This document shows, piece by piece, positions 18,897 to 26,022 of a stretch of 64,000 nucleotides of DNA (the first letter of the stretch is position 1; every line of letters begins with the position of its first letter). Origin of the DNA: Nocardioides sp. HDW12B (GTDB lineage: Bacteria > Actinomycetota > Actinomycetes > Propionibacteriales > Nocardioidaceae); the NCBI RefSeq assembly GCF_011299595.1, contig NZ_CP049867.1, forward strand, positions 744,001 through 808,000, read 5' to 3'. A program made the translations under genes and the position numbers. The notes below the pieces were generated by a model. The model saw only the letters and a program-made list of their open reading frames with translations. It was not told the DNA's origin and did not search any database.

Positions 18897-19451
18897 GTGA
18901 GTGACGTGACCGGTGCCGACGACGGGACGCCCGTCGTACGTCTGAGGCGGGTCGAGGACGAGGACGTCGAGGTCTTCTTCGAGCACCAGGCGGATCCGCT
19001 GGCGGTCGAGATGGCGGCGTTTCCCGCCCGCGACCGGGACCAGGTCGAGGCGCACTGGGCGAGGCTCCGCGCCGACGGCTCCCTGGTGACGCGCACGATC
19101 GTCGCCGACGGCCAGGTCGCGGGCAACATCGGTTGCTGGCCCGACGGCGGCCAGTACTTCCTCGGCTACTGGATCGGGCGCGACTGGTGGGGCCGCGGCG
19201 TCGCCTCCCAGGCGCTCAGCCGGCTGCTCGACGAGGTGCCGGTCCGACCGCTGCACGCCCACGTCGCCGCCCACAACGTCGGCTCGATCCGCGTCCTGGA
19301 GAAGTGCGGCTTCCGGCGCGACCGCGAGCAGGAGGCGTTGGCACCTGCGTCCGACGACGGCGTCGAGGAGCTCGCGTTCGTGCTCGAGGCCGCGGTCGTC
19401 ACTGAGCCCGGGTCGGGCCGACCGGCACGTCCGGAGGATCCGCCAGGCTGA
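18897..19451 (+). CDS. GNAT family N-acetyltransferase
   Basis: This 184-residue protein is of the RimJ/RimL-like acetyltransferase group. It starts VVRLRRVEDEDVEVFFEHQAD. The acetyl-CoA-binding segment YWIGRDWWGRGVASQALSRLL carries the RxxGxG/A pyrophosphate loop, and AHVAAHNVGSIRVLEKCGF is the conserved C-terminal motif of the fold. The GTG at 18897 lies just after CACAAT, suggesting a leaderless message; an earlier in-frame GTG (18873) exists. The gene is 45 bases downstream of the dehydrogenase. The acceptor (protein N-terminus, antibiotic or small molecule) is unknown. Confidence 0.88.
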   Translation: MSDVTGADDGTPVVRLRRVEDEDVEVFFEHQADPLAVEMAAFPARDRDQVEAHWARLRADGSLVTRTIVADGQVAGNIGCWPDGGQYFLGYWIGRDWWGRGVASQALSRLLDEVPVRPLHAHVAAHNVGSIRVLEKCGFRRDREQEALAPASDDGVEELAFVLEAAVVTEPGSGRPARPEDPPG

Positions 19452-19508
19452 CCCGATCATCGTCGTGCCCCTCCATGGAGGGTGTCCCTGCGCAGGTGGA
19501 GGGCGCGG

Positions 19509-19877
19509 TCAGCTCCGCCCGGCAGCGCCCTCCTCGACGGTCATGCGTCGTACGTGAGGACCGTCGAACTCGTAGACGTGTGTCACGTCGGAGCGGGCCA
19601 GGACGGTCCCTCCGAGGTCGCGCACGACGATGCGCACCCGTGCCTCCACGGTGCCGTCGGCGCGTTCGTCGATGGCACCCACGACCGTGGTCGGACGGAT
19701 CTCCCGCCACTGTCGCCTCCAGTAGTCCGCCACCTGGTCACGCCCGAGCAACCGGCCGCCCTCCCAGCCGTTGGGCCAGTCGACGTCGGGGGCCATCGTG
19801 GCGAGCACGGCGTCGAGGTCGCGCTCGTTGAAGGACTGGTACAGGGCTCGCACGCCGTCCGCACGCGCAGAGCTCAC
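19509..19877 (-). CDS. SnoaL/NTF2-like fold protein
   Basis: This 122-residue protein has the small cone fold of SnoaL-like proteins. It starts GVRALYQSFNERDLDAVLATMAPDVDW, followed by LLGRDQVADYWRRQW and the strands TVEARVRIVVRDLGGTVLARSDVTHVYEF. Members include isomerases, hydrolases and many unknowns; the active-site residues vary and nothing specific can be read here. The GTG at 19877 comes 3 bases after the stop of the upstream 58-residue ORF, so the two share a message. The start is preceded by no strong Shine-Dalgarno. Confidence 0.82.
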   Translation of the reverse strand: MSSARADGVRALYQSFNERDLDAVLATMAPDVDWPNGWEGGRLLGRDQVADYWRRQWREIRPTTVVGAIDERADGTVEARVRIVVRDLGGTVLARSDVTHVYEFDGPHVRRMTVEEGAAGRS

Positions 19878-19880
19878 GTA

Positions 19881-20057
19881 TCAGCCGCCCGCTTTGAGAG
19901 CAGCGGCGATGAGGGCGTTGTCGTCGCCGCTGTGGTCGAAGATCGAGTCCCCACGGATCGACGTCACGGTGTCCTCGACACGAATCGCCTCGGGCAGGCG
20001 GCGGAAGGCCTCGGGAGCAGCCTCAGTGACAGTGCTCCGGTCCACGGGCTTCGACAT
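19881..20057 (-). CDS. Small hypothetical protein, 58 residues
   Basis: The product begins MSKPVDRSTVTEAAPEAFRR and continues LPEAIRVEDTVTSIRGDSIFD, ending NALIAAALKAGG. It is not recognised. It has a Met start, a mixed soluble composition and normal codon usage, and its stop lies 3 bases before the start of the SnoaL-like gene. That coupling is the main argument that it is real. There is no signal peptide, membrane segment or cysteine. It could be a small partner of the NTF2-like protein, but this is only positional. Confidence 0.55.
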   Translation of the reverse strand: MSKPVDRSTVTEAAPEAFRRLPEAIRVEDTVTSIRGDSIFDHSGDDNALIAAALKAGG

Positions 20058-20125
20058 GGTTCGAGTGTGGCCCGGGTTCGTGGGGTCCGCAAGGGCCTGG
20101 CTGGCGGTCACGGACCTGTGCCTCG

Positions 20126-21580
20126 CTATTGGCGTAGGCGCGATCCGCGCGGTGTGCGGCTGATGCTGACCCGGTGCCCCGCCCGGCGTTCGAGGCGGTA
20201 GTCGGGGTGGTGGGCCATCGTGTGGTGCCGGGCGCAGATCAGGGCCCCGTTGTCGAGCGAGGTCTCCCCGTCCGCGCTCCAGGGGACCAGGTGGTGGGCG
20301 TCGCACCAGGACGTCGGGCGGGTGCAACCCTCGGCGGCGCAACGGAAGCTCTGGCGGACCGCCATCGCGAGGCGTTGCGGCCTGCTGTGCAGACGACGCC
20401 GGCGGCCGACGTCCAGGACCTCCGACGGTCCCCCGAGCACGGCGGGGATGACCCCGGCCGCACAGGCCATGCGGCGCGCCTCTCCGGGCGAGACCTCGGC
20501 GCCGGTGTCCATGGTCGCCGTCGCGAGCCCGCCGAGCAGCGTCTCGACGGTCATGGTGACGACTACCTGGGCGCTCATCCCGCCGCTGGTCGGGAGACGG
20601 TCGGGGTCGAGGGTCTCGAGAAGGCGGCAGAACGCCTCGCCGAGCACCTCGGGCACCGGGCGGGGTGGCAGCGGCGGCACGTCGCACCCGGACTCGAGGC
20701 CGGCGCCCGACGGCGTCGGTGCTGTCGGTGCTGTCGGTGCTGTCCGGCTGATGGCGTCCGGCAGCTGAGGGCTGGCGATGGCCTCGATGACCTTGCGCAG
20801 CATCTGCCCGTGGCGGGTCGGCACCTTGGCGAAGAGGTGCGTGGTGCCGTGGCGGTCGTCCCACAGCGAGAGCATCGTCGAGCGCGCGGCGCCGTCCTCC
20901 TCGGCCTGCAGGCGCCGGGCCTCTGCCTCCTCCGCGCCGTCCGGGTCGATCACGGCCAGCAGGCGTCGACCCAGTCGTCGCAGCTGGCCGGCGTCGAGGC
21001 GCAACGCCTCGTCGAGCATCGTCTTCTCCGCCAGCAGCCTCTGGTCGGACGTGACCCAGCCCGGCAGCCGGTCCAGCGCCCACACGACGACCTCTGCCTG
21101 GGCGGTGTCGATGTCGCCGGCCAGCAGGGCCGAGCCCGTCGCCGTGCACGTGCCGGTCACGGCCGCCGACAAACGGACCTCGCGGCGAGCGGCGCCGGGA
21201 TCGGTCAGGCCGGCGTGGGCCAGCCACGCGGCGGTGTCGACCGTCGTGGGGCCGTCGACCTCGGCGCTGACGCTGCGGGCGTCGGCGTGGGCGAGCACGG
21301 CCAGCTCGAGACCCTGCAGCCGCGCGACGACCTCGCGCAGCTCGAGCACGGTCTCGGCCGCCTCCCGCGCGGAGAGGCACCCCACGGCGACGTTCTCCAC
21401 CCCACCCGCGGTTGCGTCGTCGAGAGCGGCTAGCAGACGACCGGAGAAGCGGTGCATCCGCTGCGAGCGGCTGCCCACCGGGCTGCGTCCGCGCTGCCGC
21501 GAACCAGCTGTCGTGACACCGGGCACCGACACACCGGCGCCGTCGCCGGTCGGCTGCTGGTCCGCGGTGGGTGGCTCCAT
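20126..21580 (-). CDS. DUF222 / HNH endonuclease domain protein (13E12 type)
   Basis: This 484-residue protein has an N-terminal DUF222 helical domain (about 40-330) and a C-terminal HNH nuclease motif CAAEGCTRPTSWCDAHHLVPW...LDNGALICARHH, with the Cys pairs and His residues intact. It belongs to the actinobacterial 13E12-type family, found in many copies in these genomes and often linked with mobile or intron-like history; no transposase is near. A 9-bp repeat (20717-20745) encodes TAPTAPTAP in a linker near residue 280. ATG 21580 is used. The DUF222 role is unknown. Whether the protein cuts DNA and which site it uses cannot be told. Confidence 0.88.
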   Translation of the reverse strand: MEPPTADQQPTGDGAGVSVPGVTTAGSRQRGRSPVGSRSQRMHRFSGRLLAALDDATAGGVENVAVGCLSAREAAETVLELREVVARLQGLELAVLAHADARSVSAEVDGPTTVDTAAWLAHAGLTDPGAARREVRLSAAVTGTCTATGSALLAGDIDTAQAEVVVWALDRLPGWVTSDQRLLAEKTMLDEALRLDAGQLRRLGRRLLAVIDPDGAEEAEARRLQAEEDGAARSTMLSLWDDRHGTTHLFAKVPTRHGQMLRKVIEAIASPQLPDAISRTAPTAPTAPTPSGAGLESGCDVPPLPPRPVPEVLGEAFCRLLETLDPDRLPTSGGMSAQVVVTMTVETLLGGLATATMDTGAEVSPGEARRMACAAGVIPAVLGGPSEVLDVGRRRRLHSRPQRLAMAVRQSFRCAAEGCTRPTSWCDAHHLVPWSADGETSLDNGALICARHHTMAHHPDYRLERRAGHRVSISRTPRGSRLRQ

Positions 21581-21781
21581 GACGTCACTTTTCCAGGGCC
21601 CACCGACAGGATCGGCCCGCAGGAGCCGCTTTCCCGAACCGATCCGGTCGGAGTTCTCGACGGCCTCGAGACCCACCCACGACGGACGACGGCTCGGCCT
21701 CCACGACGGGGGTTCGGGCCCGTCCGACCACGGCCCGGCGTTACGCTGCCCGCTTCCGGGACAGCAGCAAGGGGGACGGTC

Positions 21782-22594
21782 GTGCGCTTCAACCCACCGC
21801 CGAACTGGCCGCCACCGCCCCCCGGGTGGCAGCCGCCGGCGGGATGGAACCCCGACCCGGAGTGGGGCCCGGCTCCGCCCGGCTGGCAGCTCTGGGTCGA
21901 GGACCGTCCAGCGCCGCGACCGGACGGCGCCGCGCCGTACGCCCTGCCCCCGACGACCGGCAACGGCACCGCGATGGTCGCCGTGGCGGCCGGGACGTGC
22001 GGGATGGCGGGCTTCGTCCCGCCGCTGTACGCCGCCCGCCGGCGACCGCACGACCGCCCGTTCCGCCGCCGGATGTACCGCATCGCCGCAGTCCTGCTCT
22101 CGCTCAGCGGGACAGTGTGGATCCTGGCCTTCTTCGGCGACAAGGACGGCGAGGGCGTCCTGACCGGGACGATCGGAGACGTCGCCTCGGCCACGTTCCT
22201 GCTCAACGTCATCGCCTCGGTGACCGTCGCGATCATGGTGCGCAACACCCAGCCCGACCAGCCCCTGGTGGCCGTCGAGGAGGGGCTGGCCCGCCGCCGG
22301 CTGCGTCAGCAGTACCGCGAGATCGCGACGAGCGATCCCGGCCTGGCCCGGACCATGCTGCTCGGCCGCCCGGACCTCCCGCGCAACGTCGACGACGGCG
22401 GGCTGCTCGACCTGAACGCGATGCCCGGCGACCAGCTGGGGCGCTTCGCGGGCCTCTCGCGCGCCGAGACCGATCGCGTCCTCGACGCCCGCGCGAGGCT
22501 GGGCCGCTTCTCCAGTCTCGACGAGCTCGCCGTGTACGCCGACCTCTCGCCGGCCACCGTCGACGCCCTGCGCGACCAGGCGATCTTCGTCTGA
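21782..22594 (+). CDS. Membrane protein with C-terminal helix-hairpin-helix domain
   Basis: The 270-residue protein starts with a Trp/Pro-rich cytosolic region (NPPPNWPPPPPGWQPPAGW and related WxPPP repeats), followed by transmembrane segments near 63-85 (TAMVAVAAGTCGMAGFVPPL), 100-118 (IAAVLLSLSGTVWILAFF) and 130-150 (ATFLLNVIASVTVAIMV). The C-terminus is a ComEA-like helix-hairpin-helix: LLDLNAMPGDQLGRFAGLSR and RLGRFSSLDELAVYADLSP. Such a fold normally contacts DNA or other helices. The topology leaves it in the cytosol if three segments are real. GTG 21782 is used. A role in DNA handling at the membrane is an inference; the Pro-rich head resembles actinobacterial DUF2510-like proteins. 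Confidence 0.72.
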   Translation: MRFNPPPNWPPPPPGWQPPAGWNPDPEWGPAPPGWQLWVEDRPAPRPDGAAPYALPPTTGNGTAMVAVAAGTCGMAGFVPPLYAARRRPHDRPFRRRMYRIAAVLLSLSGTVWILAFFGDKDGEGVLTGTIGDVASATFLLNVIASVTVAIMVRNTQPDQPLVAVEEGLARRRLRQQYREIATSDPGLARTMLLGRPDLPRNVDDGGLLDLNAMPGDQLGRFAGLSRAETDRVLDARARLGRFSSLDELAVYADLSPATVDALRDQAIFV

Positions 22595-22607
22595 GAGCCG
22601 AGTCCTG

Positions 22608-24326
22608 TCAGTCGCTAGGCGTGAAGTAGCCGCGCATGTACTCGCGCAGGTGCTCATCGACGACGTACAGGTAGGTGCCACGAATCCCGCGGGTGAGCAA
22701 CACCGAGTAGATGTTCGCGACGTATTCGAGCAGGTCGTCGTCTGAGAGTCGTTGTCCCGGGTTGTTCTGCTTGCCCTTCTTGTCGAAGTAGTGATTCCGA
22801 TCAAAGCGCAGGGAATTCGTGACGGGGTCGAGCCTGAGGTCCCGCCCGATGATGACGCCGGCGTAGTTGAGGTCGTAACCCTGGATGGTGTGGATCGATC
22901 CCACCTCGTCCACGCTGCGCGGTGAATCGACCCAGTCGACAATCGTGGTGTTCCAGCGGAGCTGGATATCTCCGAATGCGATGTCAACCCTGGTGCGATC
23001 ACGCTTGCTCTTCCACTCCCACGCATAACCGGCGAGTACCCGTGCGAGTCCGTGCTCACGGTTCCTCGCCTTCACGGCCACCAGCATCTGCTCGACGTCG
23101 TCGTAGAACCGCACGTCGTACTGACCAAAGTCGAGAGTCGTGGCCGGCGGAGCGTCGCTCAGCACACTTCGTACGTAGCTGACGTAGTCACCACCCGCGC
23201 TCACTCTCATCTGCGACCGCAACCGGTGAAGCCGACCTGTGGTTCGAGCCGCGTCCAGTTCGGCAGTCAACGAAGCGACGCTCAGGTCACCGGGCTTCAC
23301 ACGCTGTCTGACGTCTACGAGGAGAAGCTGGTGATGACTCATCTGCTTGATCCAGTCCAGCTGCGTGTGCGCGGGGGAGTCCTGCCCGAAGATCTTGACG
23401 TTGATGTCGACGAAGTCCCGGTTGCGCACAGCAGACGTCTGGTTCGACCGTTGCCCCAACCGGTGCGCTTCGTCAACGATGAGCAAATCCCAGGGCTCAT
23501 CGCTCTGCCCGACGTCGAAGGGTGACAGGACCATGTCTCGGTCGAGCCCGGGGGTGTTCCGGAAGACCGCTCGGATCGATGAACGCAAGGACTGCTGAGG
23601 TACGACGAGCCCGATCCGCAGCCCAGCCAAGCGGGAAGCGTTCTCCAGGGTGAAGAGGCCTTCGAGGAGGCTCTCGCTCTCCAGAGGGCGCCCGTCCCAA
23701 GCGCCGATGTCGCGCAGCATCTTCATGAGGAACACGGCGACGACGGTCTTGCCCGTCCCAGGGTCGCCCTCGACGACGCTGGTTCCCCCTGAGCTGCCAG
23801 TCAGATCGGCAAGCAGGCTTTGAACGATGGAGGCGACGGCCTCGGACTGCTCCGCAGTGAGGCTCTTGAACGGCGAGAGCTTGAAGAGGTCGGAATTCTG
23901 GATCTGCTCGATGGACGTCGCGAAGAGACCTTCGTCGCGGAGGAGGTCGAATATCTCGCGGAAGGACTGGCGGTAGTCCTCGCGGCGGTAGTAGTTGGAG
24001 TTGGCCACCCCGACGTTCGCGTTGAGAACCTCCAACTGGCCCTCGCCAGCGAAGAGCCGGATCAGGAAAGCCTCCAGGTCCAGGCACGCTGATTTGTTGA
24101 ACGATTGGTCGATGATGACTCGAGCGTGATCGAGGTGGGTCTTCGTCCCGGCATCCAGGTGTTGGCGGAGACGTCCTGCTGCGGCAAGGGTCTCGCCGAC
24201 GTAGACCTGCTGCTTGTCGTTCAAGGTGTAGACGACCGGCCAGTCCCGATGCCGGCGTCCGCGCGCGGCCCAGGAGCTCACGTGGTGACGGTCAAACGGT
24301 AGGTGCTCAATCCGAACGTTGGTCAT
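22608..24326 (-). CDS. GIY-YIG nuclease fused to DUF2075 helicase/ATPase
   Basis: This 572-residue protein joins an N-terminal GIY-YIG-like nuclease (about 28-110: WPVVYTLNDKQQVYVGETLA, then RLRQHLD) to a DUF2075 ATPase. Walker A is VVEGDPGTGKTVVAVFLMK, Walker B is DLLIVDEAHRLGQRS, and downstream are SQMRVSAGGDYVSYVR and IHTIQGYDLNYAGVIIGRD, which resemble superfamily I helicase motifs. The gene and its partner have clearly lower GC and more A-ending codons than their neighbours, a sign of horizontal gain. Its ATG lies 20 bases inside the upstream MazG-like gene, so the two are coupled. Nuclease-helicase plus pyrophosphohydrolase is a defence-like pairing, but the function is unproven. Confidence 0.85.
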   Translation of the reverse strand: MTNVRIEHLPFDRHHVSSWAARGRRHRDWPVVYTLNDKQQVYVGETLAAAGRLRQHLDAGTKTHLDHARVIIDQSFNKSACLDLEAFLIRLFAGEGQLEVLNANVGVANSNYYRREDYRQSFREIFDLLRDEGLFATSIEQIQNSDLFKLSPFKSLTAEQSEAVASIVQSLLADLTGSSGGTSVVEGDPGTGKTVVAVFLMKMLRDIGAWDGRPLESESLLEGLFTLENASRLAGLRIGLVVPQQSLRSSIRAVFRNTPGLDRDMVLSPFDVGQSDEPWDLLIVDEAHRLGQRSNQTSAVRNRDFVDINVKIFGQDSPAHTQLDWIKQMSHHQLLLVDVRQRVKPGDLSVASLTAELDAARTTGRLHRLRSQMRVSAGGDYVSYVRSVLSDAPPATTLDFGQYDVRFYDDVEQMLVAVKARNREHGLARVLAGYAWEWKSKRDRTRVDIAFGDIQLRWNTTIVDWVDSPRSVDEVGSIHTIQGYDLNYAGVIIGRDLRLDPVTNSLRFDRNHYFDKKGKQNNPGQRLSDDDLLEYVANIYSVLLTRGIRGTYLYVVDEHLREYMRGYFTPSD

Positions 24327-24633
24327 ACCTCTCGCTGTTCCCCCGTGATACCTCAATCGGGTACTTGAGCCTGGTCTCCTCGAGCTTGGCCAGCACAACG
24401 GCGCTCGGGTCTACCTTCAGTGTGTCGGCCAGCAGAAGGCAGTACGTCAGGACGTCTGCCAGCTCGCCCTCGACCTTGCCCTGGTCTGCGTGGTCCGACC
24501 ACTGAAAGCACTCGAGCAACTCGCCGGCCTCGATAGCGATTGAGCGCGCCAAGCTTGCAGGCGAATGGAACTGGCCCCAGTCCCGCTCCGCCATGAAGTC
24601 GCGGACAGCCGTTATCGCAGATTCATCGAACAC
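24307..24633 (-). CDS. MazG-like nucleotide pyrophosphohydrolase
   Basis: This 108-residue all-alpha NTP pyrophosphohydrolase has the family hallmarks RDFMAERDWGQFHSPASLA, then IAIEAGELLECFQW with the metal-binding EXXE, and KVEGELADVLTYCLLLADTL with the second EXXD motif. MazG-like enzymes hydrolyse NTPs or dNTPs to monophosphates and can limit phage replication or (p)ppGpp signalling. GTG 24633 fits the usual N-terminus; another ATG at 24663 adds ten residues (MRLLPPYAES). It overlaps the DUF2075 start by 20 bases and shares its lower GC content. The pair is likely one transferred unit. Confidence 0.86.
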   Translation of the reverse strand: MFDESAITAVRDFMAERDWGQFHSPASLARSIAIEAGELLECFQWSDHADQGKVEGELADVLTYCLLLADTLKVDPSAVVLAKLEETRLKYPIEVSRGNSERYDQRSD

Positions 24634-24807
24634 AGACTCAGCGTACGGCGGCAGCAACCGCATCTCGCAGCGACGTACGCCACCGGTGGCCCGCCGCCCC
24701 GCGCGTAGCTCGGACGCGGTGCCCACCCACGCGCGGGCTACCGTCGAGAGCGGCAGCGCATCACTCGGGACCGCTGCCGACGCGAGCGCGTTCGGTCGCG
24801 CGGATGA

Positions 24808-26019
24808 GTGGTGATCGTCGTGGAGCGGCACGAGGTCCTGGTCGTGGGAGCCGGCAACGCCGGAGTCTCCCTGGCGGCGAAGCTGCTGAAGGACGGAGCG
24901 CGTGACGTCGCGGTCGTCGACCGACGGCAGGTGCACCGCTACCGCCCGCTGCTGAACTACGTCGGCTCCGGCGAGGCGACCACGGCCGACCTCGAGCGCG
25001 CCCAGCACGAGGTGCTCCCGTCCGCCGCCACCTGGGTCCGCGACGATGTCGCCTCGGTCGACCCGGGGGCGCGGACGGTCACGCTCGGCGGCGGCCGCAC
25101 CCTCGGCTACGGCACCCTCGTGCTCGCCACCGGTCTCCCCGAGGACTGGGACGCCGTGCCCGGCCTCCGGGCGGCGTACGACGCGGGGTGGGCGGGGTCG
25201 ACCTTCGTCGACACCAGTGCGGTCCGGGTGTGGCCGGCGCTGCGGGACCTCGCACGCGGCACGGTCGTCTTCACGATCCCGCCGGAGCCCGCCCCGTGCG
25301 GCGCGACCGCGCTCAAGCCGCTCCTCATGGCCTGCGAGCACTGGCAGCGCGCCGGCGTGCTGGCCAACCTCGACGTCCGACTCGTCACGCCCTTCGACTC
25401 GGTGCTCGACGTCCCGCAGGCGGACGAGAGGCTCGAGCCGATCCTGGCGTCGTACGGCGTGCAGGTGCACCACGCGAGCCGGGTGGCGACCGTCGACGCC
25501 GCGAACCGGTCCCTGACCCTGTCCACGCCGGACGGCGAGGAGACCCTCGACGACGTCGCCTTCGCCCACGTCGTGCCGCCGTACCGTGCCCCGCGCTGGG
25601 TCGAGGACGCCGGTCTGGGGACCGGCCCCGCCGGACTGGTCGACGTCGACCCCGAGACGCTGCGCCACCACCGGCACCCCGATGTGTGGGCCCTCGGAGA
25701 CGTCGCGAACCACGGCACCCGGTCGTCCGGGGGAGCGCTCCGCGACCAGGTGAAGGTGCTGGCGCACAACCTCGCCGCGGTGCACAACGCCGGAGGCCCC
25801 GCCGCGGACGCCGAGCTGCACCGCTACGACGGCTACACCGTCATGCCGATCACGACCAGCCGGCAGCGGCTCCTGCTCGTCGAGGTCGACCGCGAGGGCC
25901 GCAGCTCGCCGTCGGCGCCCTTCGTCGACCTGACCAGGCCGCGACGCTCGACCTGGCTCTTCGACCGCTACGGGCTGCTGCAGGTCTACTACCGCCGCAT
26001 CCTGCGTGGCAGGGTCTGA
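24808..26019 (+). CDS. FAD-dependent oxidoreductase, sulfide:quinone oxidoreductase-like
   Basis: This 403-residue flavoprotein has the dinucleotide start HEVLVVGAGNAGVSLAAKLL, a second nucleotide segment TLVLATGLPEDWDAVPGL, and the late FAD motif HPDVWALGDVANHGTRSSGG. It resembles the type II NADH dehydrogenase and SQR family. EPAPCGATALKPLLMACEHWQ matches the place of the catalytic Cys loop of SQR (CxGAPxK), but only the first Cys is aligned, so sulfide oxidation is not assured. The start is ambiguous among GTG 24808, 24811 and 24820. The GH3 gene follows 3 bases after its stop. The quinone or electron partner is not shown in sequence. Confidence 0.8.
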   Translation: MVIVVERHEVLVVGAGNAGVSLAAKLLKDGARDVAVVDRRQVHRYRPLLNYVGSGEATTADLERAQHEVLPSAATWVRDDVASVDPGARTVTLGGGRTLGYGTLVLATGLPEDWDAVPGLRAAYDAGWAGSTFVDTSAVRVWPALRDLARGTVVFTIPPEPAPCGATALKPLLMACEHWQRAGVLANLDVRLVTPFDSVLDVPQADERLEPILASYGVQVHHASRVATVDAANRSLTLSTPDGEETLDDVAFAHVVPPYRAPRWVEDAGLGTGPAGLVDVDPETLRHHRHPDVWALGDVANHGTRSSGGALRDQVKVLAHNLAAVHNAGGPAADAELHRYDGYTVMPITTSRQRLLLVEVDREGRSSPSAPFVDLTRPRRSTWLFDRYGLLQVYYRRILRGRV

Positions 26020-26022
26020 CCC

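Noticed and set aside
20126-21580. HNH gene as an insertion sequence or intron
   Set aside because: No inverted repeats, target duplication or reverse transcriptase were seen; GC and codon use match the genome.
24808-26019. Assigning the flavoprotein firmly as sulfide:quinone oxidoreductase
   Set aside because: Only one of the expected catalytic Cys positions is visible by eye, and related type II NADH dehydrogenases fit as well.
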